From assembly GCF_033095865.1 (NCBI RefSeq), contig NZ_AP019365.1:4995501-5059500 (forward strand): DNA of 64,000 nt. Reading direction: 5' to 3'. Below, in pieces: positions 1 to 8,732 of the stretch (positions are counted from its first letter, which is position 1; every line of letters begins with the position of its first letter). Position numbers and translations under genes: made by a program. The DNA is from Pseudomonas sp. KU43P. Its GTDB lineage: Bacteria > Pseudomonadota > Gammaproteobacteria > Pseudomonadales > Pseudomonadaceae. The notes beneath the pieces are model-generated. The model was given only the letters and a program-made list of their open reading frames with translations, made no database searches and was not told where the DNA came from.

Positions 1-1
1 T

Positions 2-1441
2 AATCTCATCGCCAGTTCCCCTGCGGTGATCTACATCCAGCGCTATGCAGCGGGTGCGCTGCACAGCGAATTCTTCAGCGACAGCCTGATGCCCTTGCTG
101 GGGTGGACCAAGGACAGCGAACTGTGCCGCCAGCCTGGCCAGGCGGTGCACCCCGAAGACCGCCAGACCTGGCTGGACCGCACCCGCGCGCTGCTGCGCG
201 ACGGCCAGGTACGCAGTCGTTACCGCCTTCGCGATCATCGAGGTGGCTACCACTGGATATTGGACGAAGCCCGCCTGTTGCGTGACGACCTGGGCCAGCC
301 GGTCGAAGTGGTCGGCCTGTGGCTGGATGTCAGCGAGGCCACCGAGGCCGCAGAGCGTGTGCGCCAGAGCGAGGAGCGCTACCGGGTACTGGTGGAAGAC
401 TCACCCGCCATGATCTGCCGCTACCGCCCCGACCTGCAGTTGCTGTTCGGCAACCGGCCACTGGCCGATCAACTGGAATGCGCGCCCGGGCAGCTTGGCG
501 AAATGAACCTGGGCCAATGGATGTCCGACAGACAGCGCCAGGCGTTCATGCAGCGGCTGGCAGCACTGACCCCGACGCAGCCGTTGAGCAGCGCAGAGGT
601 GTGCCTGCAACTACCGGGACGCCGGCATGCCTGGTGGGTATGGGCCGAACGCGGGTTGTTCGACGAACACGGCCAACTGGTGGAAGTGCAAGCGGTGGGG
701 CGCGACAACACGCAGGTGCGACACAGCCAGCAGCAACTGCTGCAAGGCGCCAAGATGGCGACCCTGGGCGAGCTGGCAACCGGGCTGGTGCATGAAATCA
801 ACCAGCCGCTGAATGTGATGCGGCTGGCCGTGGTCAACACGCTCAAGCGGCTGGAAAGCGGCACGGTCGATATCGACTACCTGAACGGGAAGCTGCAGCG
901 CATCGACGCACAGGTCGAGCGCGTCGCGCGCCTGGTCGAACATCTGCGCACCTACGGGCGGCGATCCGAAGTCGAAACCCAGGCGTTTGCGCCCTGGATG
1001 GCAGTGGACGGCGCGGTGGCGCTGCTGGCGCAAGGGCTGCGCGGCAAAGGTGTGGCCTTGCAGATCGAGCAGCCCGGGCAGTGCCCGCAAGTGCTCGGCC
1101 ATCAAGACCAGCTTGAACAGGTGTTGATCAACCTGATGGTCAACGCCCGTGATGCCTTGCTGGAACGGCAAGTAGCCTCCCCCCGGATAACCGTAAGCCA
1201 GTACCTTGAGGCGGGGCATGTGTGCCTGCAGGTGGAAGACAACGCCGGCGGCATCGATCCACGCCTGCTCGAGCGCATCTTCGAACCCTTCTTCACCACC
1301 AAGCCTGCAGGGGTTGGCACCGGTTTAGGGCTGTCGGTCAGCCACGGTATCGTCGAGGCCATGGGCGGCAGGCTGGACGTGCTCAACAACAGCGAAGGCG
1401 CCTGCTTCCGGGTAGTGTTACCGCGCTATAACACCAATTGA
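2..1441 (+). CDS. PAS-domain sensor histidine kinase, 5' end outside the window
   Basis: The frame is open to the left edge, so the N-terminus is missing; a GTG at 26 is internal to a PAS domain and is not the start. Visible order, counting from that GTG: end of PAS 1 (to about residue 105), PAS 2 (about 117-230), HisKA with H-box VHEINQPL (phospho-acceptor His about 256), then HATPase with N-box NLMVNARDAL, DNAGGI, FEPFFTTK and GTGLGLS. The HEINQPL box resembles the DctB-like kinase group. No receiver domain follows, so it should act through a separate response regulator that is not seen here. The last 16 bases overlap the tail of the convergent TadG-like gene. The ligand cannot be read from the sequence. 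Confidence 0.9.
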   Translation, partial: NLIASSPAVIYIQRYAAGALHSEFFSDSLMPLLGWTKDSELCRQPGQAVHPEDRQTWLDRTRALLRDGQVRSRYRLRDHRGGYHWILDEARLLRDDLGQPVEVVGLWLDVSEATEAAERVRQSEERYRVLVEDSPAMICRYRPDLQLLFGNRPLADQLECAPGQLGEMNLGQWMSDRQRQAFMQRLAALTPTQPLSSAEVCLQLPGRRHAWWVWAERGLFDEHGQLVEVQAVGRDNTQVRHSQQQLLQGAKMATLGELATGLVHEINQPLNVMRLAVVNTLKRLESGTVDIDYLNGKLQRIDAQVERVARLVEHLRTYGRRSEVETQAFAPWMAVDGAVALLAQGLRGKGVALQIEQPGQCPQVLGHQDQLEQVLINLMVNARDALLERQVASPRITVSQYLEAGHVCLQVEDNAGGIDPRLLERIFEPFFTTKPAGVGTGLGLSVSHGIVEAMGGRLDVLNNSEGACFRVVLPRYNTN

Positions 1442-3381
1442 GCGCGGCCACTGGAGCAACTGAGGTTGGCGCCGACATCAGCGTTGACCAAGTCAATGCC
1501 CAGTACTTTCAGAAGCACATTGAGCAACGGGTCGATCAGCGGGCTGAGCAGGCTCTTGATCAGTGGCTCGAGAATGCCTTTGACCGTATTGAGCACATTA
1601 CCAACGATCACCAGCACATCTCCCAGGCCACTGTTGCCCGTGGGTTTGAACGCCTGAAGCTGTACACCCAGCAAGGTGTCGCTGAGGCTGCCGACCACGT
1701 TGTCGTTGGCTGTGCGCATGTTCAGGTAGGCGGGTGGTTGACCGATGTTGGGCGGCTCGCTGGCGGGCGCCTGGAACACCAGCGGGCGCTCGACCGGGCC
1801 GCTGCCGAGCAGCTTGCTGTCGACGCGCAGGCCAAGGCCGCCACCGGCATATGGCACGCGCGGGTCGCAGGTGCCAAGGACCAGTAACTTGATACAGCGC
1901 TTGGTGCCGATGTCGATCAACGGCAACGCCTTGATTGCAGTGGTGCCGGTAGTGAAGAACGCCGTGGGGGATTCGAAACGCCCGACTGCGATCTTGGCGG
2001 CAGCGCTCTGCGCCTGGGTGGTGAGGCGTTTTGGCGAGCAGCTGAAGGTGTCGGAAGCCTGCGGGTTGAGGCGGGCGGTGGCTTCGGCGACTTCCAGGCC
2101 GATATCCAGCTGCAGCTTGTCGGGGACGAGGATGATATCGGTGACCGTGCATGGCACGCCCAGCAGGCAGAACACCGATTCCAGTGTGGCGGCGAGGTTC
2201 AGGCTGAGCAGGTTGCCGAGCACGTTGGTCAGTGGCGCGGCCAGGTCCAGTACCGCATTCGCCAGGCCCAGGACGCCATTGAGCAGCGGCAGGTCGAGCG
2301 AAATCATCGCCCGCACCTGCGCCGTATGAACCTTCAGCTCGTCCGTGCGCGGATCACCGACGGCCGAGATCTGCTGCGGCTCGATCACCTTCAGCCGCAC
2401 CCGGCCATTGACCAGCCCCAGCACGCTGAGCGGCAAATCGGCATTGGCTGCGCTCTCGCTCGCCGCCAGCTGGATCACCCCCTGCACCAGTTGCAGCAAC
2501 TGGATGCTGGTATCCAAACCGGCTTGCGCCGTGCCGTTCTGGACATCGAGGATATCGCCCAACTGCAGCAATGTGCTGTTGCCCGCCCCCAGCGCCAGCT
2601 TGCCCAGGTTGGTCACCACATCGGCGGCAGCGCCGCTTTGCTGCAGTACCTTGACTGCCGCTTGCAACAGTTGCGTGGCAGTGGCGTTGGCGTTGAGCAG
2701 TTGCTGGTAGTCTCCCACCTTCAGGTTCAGGTCGATGGCCAGCTGGTTGAGGTACTTGAGCAAGTTCAGGTCGGTGGCAGCGATGCCTTTCCAGCCGGCC
2801 AGGTCGAGTTGCACGCTGCCGCCCAGGGCACCGAGCAGGGCATTGAGCAGCACCGACTGCCGTGAGTCCACCGTGGCCAAAGTGGTACGAATGCTCAGCA
2901 TGGCCTGCGGCGGTAGTGGCTCGGACGCAACTGCATGGGCATGCAAGGTGGTGGTCAGTGGCTGCCCGCCGCCTTGCACCAAGGTATAGATACCGCCGGC
3001 AAAGCTGGTGGTGACGGTGTTGCTCACATCCACCCGGATCGCCTCATTGCGGGCATTGTCGCTGGTGAACGTGCGCAGGCTGTTGGCGCCGGTCTGCAGG
3101 TAGCCACAGCTGGCCACCAACGGATTGCCAGGGGCATGACCATTGCGGGTGGCGGCCGTGCGGGCGATGGCCATGGCCTGCGGGCCGGTGCCGCTGCAAA
3201 CGGCATACTGGCCGGCAGCTTCCAGTGCTGCCATGTCGGCGATGCGTTGCAATTTGCGCTGCTCGAGGTACAGGCGGCCGCTGTCGAGCGCCACCAGCAG
3301 GAAGAGCAAGGCCATGGCCAGCGTGGTCACGGCCATCAGGCCGATCGCGCCGCGTTGACGGGCAGCGGAACAGGAAACCAC
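1426..3381 (-). CDS. TadG-like (TadE/G, DUF2134-type) membrane-anchored protein
   Basis: About 651 aa. An N-terminal stretch RQRGAIGLMAVTTLAMALLF forms one membrane helix, followed by LDSGRLYLEQRKLQRIADMAALEAA, the usual signature of TadE/TadG Flp-pilus assembly proteins. The rest is a long periplasmic region rich in Leu, Asn and Ala with no motif I recognise. I chose the GTG at 3381 because AAAGGAG lies 5 bases upstream; an in-frame TTG at 3444 would add 21 residues that lack a good ribosome site. No other tad/flp genes are in the window, so it is an isolated member of the family. Its 3' end overlaps the sensor kinase gene tail to tail. Confidence 0.72.
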   Translation of the reverse strand: MVSCSAARQRGAIGLMAVTTLAMALLFLLVALDSGRLYLEQRKLQRIADMAALEAAGQYAVCSGTGPQAMAIARTAATRNGHAPGNPLVASCGYLQTGANSLRTFTSDNARNEAIRVDVSNTVTTSFAGGIYTLVQGGGQPLTTTLHAHAVASEPLPPQAMLSIRTTLATVDSRQSVLLNALLGALGGSVQLDLAGWKGIAATDLNLLKYLNQLAIDLNLKVGDYQQLLNANATATQLLQAAVKVLQQSGAAADVVTNLGKLALGAGNSTLLQLGDILDVQNGTAQAGLDTSIQLLQLVQGVIQLAASESAANADLPLSVLGLVNGRVRLKVIEPQQISAVGDPRTDELKVHTAQVRAMISLDLPLLNGVLGLANAVLDLAAPLTNVLGNLLSLNLAATLESVFCLLGVPCTVTDIILVPDKLQLDIGLEVAEATARLNPQASDTFSCSPKRLTTQAQSAAAKIAVGRFESPTAFFTTGTTAIKALPLIDIGTKRCIKLLVLGTCDPRVPYAGGGLGLRVDSKLLGSGPVERPLVFQAPASEPPNIGQPPAYLNMRTANDNVVGSLSDTLLGVQLQAFKPTGNSGLGDVLVIVGNVLNTVKGILEPLIKSLLSPLIDPLLNVLLKVLGIDLVNADVGANLSCSSGRAQLVL

Positions 3382-3552
3382 GTGCACTCCTTTGCAGGCC
3401 TGGGGCCAGCCTTCGCTGCTTGGATCAAAGGAGTGTAGTCGCAATGATGGCTAATTGCCTTGACCTTGAACCAAGCCGGGGTCGATCAATGGCGTGAACC
3501 AACCCGGCACTCGCCCGGTCAACTCCTGCAGTCAACTTTGCAGGCCCGCACC

Positions 3553-3843
3553 ATGCACAACCCATTCGACCAGATCAGCGCCGCCTTCGCCCCCGAGTAC
3601 CGAATCAACCTGAGCATCGAGCGCCTGGACGGCAGCATCATGCTGACGCTCTCCGACGACGCCGGGGTGGCCGCCAAACGTCTCATCACCCAAGCCCAGC
3701 GCAACGACCCGGTGCGCCTGCAGCGGGTCATCGACAGCATTCGCCTGGGCCTGGCCATCGAGCTTGGGCAGAACCCCTTGCAAGTGCTGGCCGCCCTCAC
3801 CCGCGACCCGCTTCACGCCCCCGGCCACTTCAGGGCCAACTGA
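3553..3843 (+). CDS. DUF3509-type small hypothetical protein
   Basis: A 96-aa soluble protein without signal peptide or membrane helix. It contains NLSIERLDGSIMLTLSDDAG followed by a helical half (RLQRVIDSIRLGLAIELG). The pattern resembles the Pseudomonas DUF3509 family, whose function is unknown; the assignment is from memory of the family. ATG 3553 is preferred over an upstream in-frame TTG because family members start near MxNPFxxI. It ends 2 bases before the stop of the convergent psiE gene. Confidence 0.65.
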   Translation: MHNPFDQISAAFAPEYRINLSIERLDGSIMLTLSDDAGVAAKRLITQAQRNDPVRLQRVIDSIRLGLAIELGQNPLQVLAALTRDPLHAPGHFRAN

Positions 3844-3845
3844 GC

Positions 3846-4316
3846 CTATTTGACGTCTTCCACTTCCTTGCCGTTGGCGTCCAGCACTTTGGTCGAAGGG
3901 TAGCGGTACGAAGCGTAGCGCACCACCAGGATCGCGAAGGCCAGCAGCAGGATGCCGCCGCACACATACAGAAGGCCTACGTCCGGCGCCTTGTGGTGCG
4001 AGACATCACCGATCAGCAGGCGCGTAAGCGCGGTGATCGCCACATAGAGCAGGAAGCGGATCGGCATGTGGTTGGTCTTGAAGTAGATCCCGACCATCGC
4101 CCCCAGCTCCAGGTAGATGAACAGCAGCAGGATGTCATCGACACTGACCCCGCCCTTGCCGAGCATGTCGAGGAAGGTGACCACTGCCGCATAGGCCGTG
4201 ATGGCGCCAATGCCGAACAGCGCCAGGTAGTGGAACGCCTCGACACACAGGTTACCCAGCGAATCGGCCGAGCCATGCAGCCCGTTGCGCAGCTTTTCAG
4301 CCCATTTGATGTTCAC
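3846..4316 (-). CDS. psiE: PsiE-family inner-membrane protein
   Basis: About 156 aa with four hydrophobic helices (LALFGIGAITAYAAVVTFLDML, ILLLFIYLELGAMVGIYF, IRFLLYVAITALTRLLIG, GLLYVCGGILLLAFAILVV) and the family's KTNHMPIRF loop. PsiE proteins were named for phosphate-starvation induction in E. coli; the molecular role is unknown. I chose GTG 4316 because GGGGAG sits 9 bases upstream. An ATG at 4361 would add 15 residues but would place that ribosome site inside the gene. No Pho box was recognised upstream. Confidence 0.8.
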   Translation of the reverse strand: MNIKWAEKLRNGLHGSADSLGNLCVEAFHYLALFGIGAITAYAAVVTFLDMLGKGGVSVDDILLLFIYLELGAMVGIYFKTNHMPIRFLLYVAITALTRLLIGDVSHHKAPDVGLLYVCGGILLLAFAILVVRYASYRYPSTKVLDANGKEVEDVK

Positions 4317-4486
4317 GATGTCCAACTCCCCGATACGACCTGAAGGATGATGCGTCACCACTGTGACGCTTGTGCCATGCAGTTAAAGGGCCAGGCCCTT
4401 GCCTTGGAAGGCGACCGATTGCCGCAAGGCACCTGTGAGCTAGGCTTTTTTGCGGCGAGGCTTGCGTCAGAGGCGCCAGGCCATTA

Positions 4487-4502
4487 CTGTATGCGCATAC
4501 AG
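4487..4502. promoter_or_regulatory. LexA (SOS) operator
   Basis: CTGTATGCGCATACAG matches the LexA box CTG-N10-CAG perfectly, 40 bases upstream of yebG. It sits at the centre of a fully symmetrical 24-bp palindrome (4483-4506, flanks ATTA/TAAT). YebG is a known SOS gene in E. coli, which supports the call. Confidence 0.93.
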
Positions 4503-4542
4503 TAATCGATCAACCAACCGCAAAAAGGCACAGAGGTGATGA

Positions 4543-4806
4543 ATGGCCGTCGAAGTGGTGTACCGCAGCAGCCGCGACCCGGAGCGCTTGTTCATGGATA
4601 AGGCCGAAGCAGATCGTCACGACAAGATGCTCGAACTGGCCGAGCGCCTGGCCGAGGTGTTGCAGAAGGCGGTGCCTTCGCTGACCGAGCAGCAGGTCGA
4701 GGAAGCCGGCATCTACATGGCCAAGAACCGTGACGTGTTCGCCCGGGCGTTCAAGAGCCAGCCGGATGCCTTGGCGGAGCTGCTGGAGGGTGGCGCAGCA
4801 GAGTGA
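4543..4806 (+). CDS. yebG: YebG family SOS-induced protein
   Basis: An 87-aa soluble protein beginning MAVEVVYRSSRDPERLFMDK, which fits the YebG family (N-terminal VxxxYxxxR...F..K.eAd..DkmLe pattern, then a helical C-terminal half with LTEQQVEEAGIYMAKNRD). In E. coli yebG is induced by DNA damage through LexA; its biochemical role is not established. GAGGTGATGA lies just upstream of ATG 4543, and the LexA operator is 40 bases upstream. It is monocistronic: the next gene, leucine dehydrogenase, is convergent. Confidence 0.9.
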   Translation: MAVEVVYRSSRDPERLFMDKAEADRHDKMLELAERLAEVLQKAVPSLTEQQVEEAGIYMAKNRDVFARAFKSQPDALAELLEGGAAE

Positions 4807-4848
4807 CAGAGACTTGCGCCATCTCTGTAGAAGCGACCCACACTGTCG

Positions 4849-5868
4849 TCAGCCGTACAGCAAACGCTCGGCCAGCATCTGCGCCACCCGTGCCGGCGAG
4901 CGCTTCTCGGCCTGAGCGTGTGCGAACACTTCGGTGAGCCGTGAGGGGATGCGCGCCAGGTGCGCGGTGATGGTGCCGATGTCCTCGCCGCGGTGTTTCA
5001 TCGCCACGTAGATCAGCCCGCCGGCATTGATCACGTAGTCCGGCGCATACAGGATGCCACGCGATTCCAGCTGATCGGCCACCTGCAAGGTGGTCAGCTG
5101 GTTGTTCGCCGCCCCCGCCACCGCCGCACAGCGAAGCTGCATCACGCTCTGGCCATTGAGCACCGGCCCCACGCCGCACGGGGCGAAGATATCGCAGGGT
5201 GTGCTGATCAGGGCGTCGTTGGTTACCGGGTGGGCATTGAACTGCTCCACCGCGAGGCGCACCCGCCCAGGGTCGAGGTCGCTGACCAATAGTTCCGCAC
5301 CCGCCGCGTGCAACTGTTCGGCCAGGGCGTACCCGACATTCCCCAGCCCTTGCACCGCCACCCGCAGGCCTTCGAGGTTGCCGCTGCCCAACCTTGCCTG
5401 GGACGTCGCGCGGATGCCGGCGAAAACGCCCATGGCCGCATGCGGCGAGGGGTCTCCGGAGGCCGTGGTGCTGGTGACATGGGGTGTGCTCTGGGCGATG
5501 CAGTCCATGTCCAGGGTCGAAGTGCCGCTGTCCACGGCAATGATGAACCGCCCGTGCAGGGTATCGATGAAGCGGCCGAACGCCTCGAACAGAGCCGCGC
5601 GGTTTTCTACATGCGGGTTGCGCATGATCACGGCCTTGCCGCCGCCCAGCGCCAGGCCGGCCAATGCCGCCTTGTAGCTCATGCCCTGGGCCAGGCGAAT
5701 GGCGTCGGTCATGGCGCTTTCGTCATCGGCATAGGGCAAGTAGCGGCACCCGCCCATTGCCGGGCCCAGATGCTCGCTGTGAATCGCCACCACGGCCTTG
5801 AGGCCAGTGGGCGGGTCGATAAAGAGGTGCAGCGACTGGGTACGGGTGCTTTGCATCAGCGCGAACAT
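4849..5868 (-). CDS. ldh: Leucine/valine-type amino-acid dehydrogenase (Glu/Leu/Phe/Val family)
   Basis: 339 aa, slightly short for a leucine dehydrogenase (about 350-365). It should catalyse NAD-dependent oxidative deamination of branched-chain amino acids in the cytoplasm. Visible features are the substrate half with GPAMGGCRYLPY and the catalytic-Lys segment LALGGGKAVI, then a Rossmann half with VAVQGLGNVGYALAEQL, followed by ANNQLT and APDYVINAGGLI. ATG 5868 has GGGGAG at a proper distance; the longer reading to 5973 has no family match. Divergent from the transglutaminase-like gene across 123 bases. Substrate preference among Leu, Val and Phe cannot be settled by eye. Confidence 0.85.
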   Translation of the reverse strand: MFALMQSTRTQSLHLFIDPPTGLKAVVAIHSEHLGPAMGGCRYLPYADDESAMTDAIRLAQGMSYKAALAGLALGGGKAVIMRNPHVENRAALFEAFGRFIDTLHGRFIIAVDSGTSTLDMDCIAQSTPHVTSTTASGDPSPHAAMGVFAGIRATSQARLGSGNLEGLRVAVQGLGNVGYALAEQLHAAGAELLVSDLDPGRVRLAVEQFNAHPVTNDALISTPCDIFAPCGVGPVLNGQSVMQLRCAAVAGAANNQLTTLQVADQLESRGILYAPDYVINAGGLIYVAMKHRGEDIGTITAHLARIPSRLTEVFAHAQAEKRSPARVAQMLAERLLYG

Positions 5869-5991
5869 CGACAGGCTCCCCAACGAGGTGCTCCTACCAG
5901 TATAGGCACGCGGCCCCGTCCGGCACTGCGGGCGGACCACTGGACGAATCATGACGCCAGAGCTAATACTCAAGGTGTGTGGAGAAGCCCC

Positions 5992-6798
5992 ATGAACCCA
6001 CGTAAAGCCTGCCTAGAGTGCCTGGAACGCGAGCCTGTCGCCCTGCTGGAAGCTGCCCTGTGGATTGCCGTCGAGCACGACCGAAAGGCCGAGCCGGCAA
6101 AGGCATTTGCCACCTTGCATGACCTGCAACGTGAGATCAGCGCCCGTCTGCCCATGCTGCCCCTGAGCGAGCTTGCACAACCATTGCTGCGCCAGCTCAG
6201 TGCGCTGGGTTTCCAGCAAGACGAATTTCACCCGTTGCGCCCGCAGGCGGCGCTGTTGGACAAGGTGCTGCAGCGCCGCCGCGGCCAACCCTTGGCACTG
6301 GCCATCATCACCCTGGAACTGGCCCGTCGCCTATCGATCCCGCTGGAAGGGGTAGCCTTCCCCGGGCATTTCCTGCTGCGCGTACCGGGGGCCGATCACC
6401 TGCTCGACCCTTGTGGTGGCCGGCGCTTGTACCCCAATGATTGCCGCGAACTGTTGGCTCGGCAGTTCGGCCCCCATGTACCGCTCACCGCCGAACACCT
6501 GCATGCAGCCAGCCCGACGCAAATGCTCCAACGCCTGTCGCGCAACTTGCGTCAGCTGCACATGAGCAACGACAACCACCTGGCCGCGCTGATCGATGCC
6601 GAGCGAGTGATGCAACTGGGCCCGGTGCAGGTCAGCGACTACATGACCCGCGCGTCGCTCTACCAGCAGCTGGATTGCCCACAGGCCGAGCGCTTCGACC
6701 TTGAGCACGCCCTGCTGCTGACCGACGACCCGGTACAGCGCCTGAAGCTGTCCGAACGGATCGGCAAGCTTCCGGCGTCGAACCACTCGCTTCACTGA
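5992..6798 (+). CDS. SirB1/transglutaminase-like protein with TPR-type C-terminus
   Basis: 268 aa. The N-terminal two thirds match the SirB1 (transglutaminase-like core 2) family: LLDKVLQRRRGQPLALAIITLELARRLSIPLEGVAFPGHFLLRV followed by LLDPCGGRRLYPNDCRELL. The C-terminal part is helical and TPR-like. Catalytic transglutaminases use Cys-His-Asp; here the His in FPGHF and the Asp in DPCGG are present, but the expected Cys near RRGQPLAL is absent, so enzymatic activity is doubtful. ATG 5992 follows GGAGAAGCCCC. The last 7 bases overlap the convergent maiA gene. Confidence 0.75.
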   Translation: MNPRKACLECLEREPVALLEAALWIAVEHDRKAEPAKAFATLHDLQREISARLPMLPLSELAQPLLRQLSALGFQQDEFHPLRPQAALLDKVLQRRRGQPLALAIITLELARRLSIPLEGVAFPGHFLLRVPGADHLLDPCGGRRLYPNDCRELLARQFGPHVPLTAEHLHAASPTQMLQRLSRNLRQLHMSNDNHLAALIDAERVMQLGPVQVSDYMTRASLYQQLDCPQAERFDLEHALLLTDDPVQRLKLSERIGKLPASNHSLH

Positions 6799-7424
6799 GC
6801 CGGCGTGTCCACCTGGCAGGACGGATGCGCTTTGGCGAATGCCGGGTGCCCAGCGGCCAGTGCCGCGACCCGGCGAATACGCGGATAGCCTTCGAGATCG
6901 ATGTTGAAACGCTCGGCCGCGTAGAGCTGCGGGATCAGGTAGACATCCGCCAGGCCCGGCTGATCGCCGAAGCAGAAGCCCTGGTCGCCGATCAGTCGTT
7001 CCACCGCCGCCAGGCCCTGGTCGATCCAGTGGGCGATCCACTGATTGACCTGCCCTTCGTCATGCCCGAGCTTGCGCAACTGGTTGAGCACGCTGACGTT
7101 GTGCAGCGGATGCACATCGCAGCCAATGATCGCAGCTACGCCACGCACCTTGGCGCGCGCTTCGGCACCGGCAGGCAACAGTACGGGCTGTGGATAAACC
7201 TCTTCCAGGTACTCGATGATCGCCGGCGACTGCACCAGCAGGTCACCCCCATCGGTGCGCAAGGCCGGCACTCGGCCCTGTGGGTTCATCGCCATGTAGT
7301 CGCTGCCGCGCTGTTCACCTTTGAGCAGGTTGACCGGCAGGGCCTGGTAACCCAGGCCCTTGAGCGCCAGGGCGATGCGCACGCGATAGGACGATGTGGA
7401 ACGGTAATAGGTGTACAGCTCCAT
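6792..7424 (-). CDS. maiA: Maleylacetoacetate isomerase
   Basis: 210-aa GST-fold (zeta class) enzyme that isomerises maleylacetoacetate to fumarylacetoacetate, using glutathione, in the last part of Phe/Tyr catabolism. The N-terminal thioredoxin-like domain has YYRSTSSYRVRIAL, where the SSYRVR stretch carries the glutathione-activating residues of zeta GSTs, plus NPQGRVPAL and QSPAIIEYL; the helical C-terminal domain has GVAAIIGCDVHPLHN. It is the last gene of the hmgA-fahA-maiA operon, 12 bases after fahA. Confidence 0.94.
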   Translation of the reverse strand: MELYTYYRSTSSYRVRIALALKGLGYQALPVNLLKGEQRGSDYMAMNPQGRVPALRTDGGDLLVQSPAIIEYLEEVYPQPVLLPAGAEARAKVRGVAAIIGCDVHPLHNVSVLNQLRKLGHDEGQVNQWIAHWIDQGLAAVERLIGDQGFCFGDQPGLADVYLIPQLYAAERFNIDLEGYPRIRRVAALAAGHPAFAKAHPSCQVDTPAQ

Positions 7425-7436
7425 TGCCCTGCCCCC

Positions 7437-8729
7437 TCAGTTGGCCGCGATGATCTTGCCGCGGCATTCACCGAAGCCGATGCTGGCCACGCCATCGCGC
7501 TGGCAACGTGCGCGCAGGATGATCTCGTCGCCGTCCTCGAGGAACTTGCGCACCTCGCCGCTGGCCAGCTCCACCGGCTGCTTGCCACCCACGGTGGTCT
7601 CCAGCAGGCTGCCGAAGGCGTCGGGCGTGGCACCGGACAAGGTGCCCGAACCGAACAGGTCGCCTGGCTGCAACTGGCAGCCGTTGACACTGTGGTGGGC
7701 GATCAACTGCGCCACGGTCCAGTACATGTTCAGGGTGTTGCTCAACGCCAGGCGGTGGGCCGGCAAGCCCTGCTCGCGCATGCGCTCGGTGAGCAGCAGC
7801 ACTTCCAGCTCGATGTCGAACGCCCCGGCAGCCTGGTCACGCGGGTCCAGCAAGTAAGGCAGCGGTTGCGGGTCACCTTCCGGGCGCGCCGGCTGGGCGC
7901 AGCGGAACGGCTCCAGCGCTTCGGCAGTCACCACCCAGGGCGAGATCGAAGTGATGAAGCTTTTCGACAGGAACGGGCCGAGGGGCTGGTATTCCCAGGC
8001 CTGGATGTCCCGTGCCGACCAGTCGTTGAGCAGGCACAGGCCGGCCAGGTGTTGTTCGGCCTCGGCAATCGGAATGGCCTGACCCATGTCGTTGCCCTGG
8101 CCGATCCAGATACCCAGTTCCAGTTCGTAGTCCAGGCGCGCGCACGGGCCGAAGCTTGGCTCGGTGTGGCCGGCCGGCAGCGTCTGGCCTTTCGGGCGAC
8201 GCACATCGGTGCCCGAAGGACGCAGGGTAGACGCTCGGCCGTGGTAGCCGATCGGCACGTACTTGTAGTTGGGCAGCAGCGGGTTATCGGGGCGGAACAG
8301 CTTGCCGACGTTGGTGGCGTGCTGGATGCCGACGTAGAAGTCGGTGTAGTCGCCTACTTTGGCCGGCATGTGCATCTGGCATTCGCTGGCTGGATACAGC
8401 GCCGCGTTTAGCGCTGCCTGGTGTTCGCTGTGCTCGCCCAGCAATACCAGCAGGCGTTCGCGCAGGGCCACCCGGGCATTGCGGCCAAGGGCGAAGAAGG
8501 CATTCAGGGCGCCGCCACGGGTTGCCTCGACGGCGGCCTTGGCCTGGCCTTCGAACAACCCGGTGGCCAGCACGGCCTCCAGATCGAGGATGGCGTCGCC
8601 GATGGCCACGCCACAACGCAGCGCTTCACCCGGGCGGCTGAAGATGCCCAGCGGCAGGTTCTGCAGCGGGAAGTCGCGGTGCCCGTTGGCGTGCTCGACC
8701 CAGCTACGGGCGTTGGCGGTCTGGTTCAT
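7437..8729 (-). CDS. fahA: Fumarylacetoacetase
   Basis: 430 aa, the usual length. It hydrolyses fumarylacetoacetate to fumarate and acetoacetate. The N-terminal SH3-like domain (FPLQNLPLGIFSR) precedes the FAA hydrolase domain with DYTDFYVGIQHATNVGKLFR, PIGYHGRAST, the metal-binding LDYELELGIWIG, NDWSARDIQAWEY and LFGSGTLSG. It lies 3 bases after hmgA and 12 bases before maiA, so the three genes should be one transcript controlled from the hmgA/hmgR intergenic region. Confidence 0.96.
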   Translation of the reverse strand: MNQTANARSWVEHANGHRDFPLQNLPLGIFSRPGEALRCGVAIGDAILDLEAVLATGLFEGQAKAAVEATRGGALNAFFALGRNARVALRERLLVLLGEHSEHQAALNAALYPASECQMHMPAKVGDYTDFYVGIQHATNVGKLFRPDNPLLPNYKYVPIGYHGRASTLRPSGTDVRRPKGQTLPAGHTEPSFGPCARLDYELELGIWIGQGNDMGQAIPIAEAEQHLAGLCLLNDWSARDIQAWEYQPLGPFLSKSFITSISPWVVTAEALEPFRCAQPARPEGDPQPLPYLLDPRDQAAGAFDIELEVLLLTERMREQGLPAHRLALSNTLNMYWTVAQLIAHHSVNGCQLQPGDLFGSGTLSGATPDAFGSLLETTVGGKQPVELASGEVRKFLEDGDEIILRARCQRDGVASIGFGECRGKIIAAN

Positions 8730-8732
8730 CGG

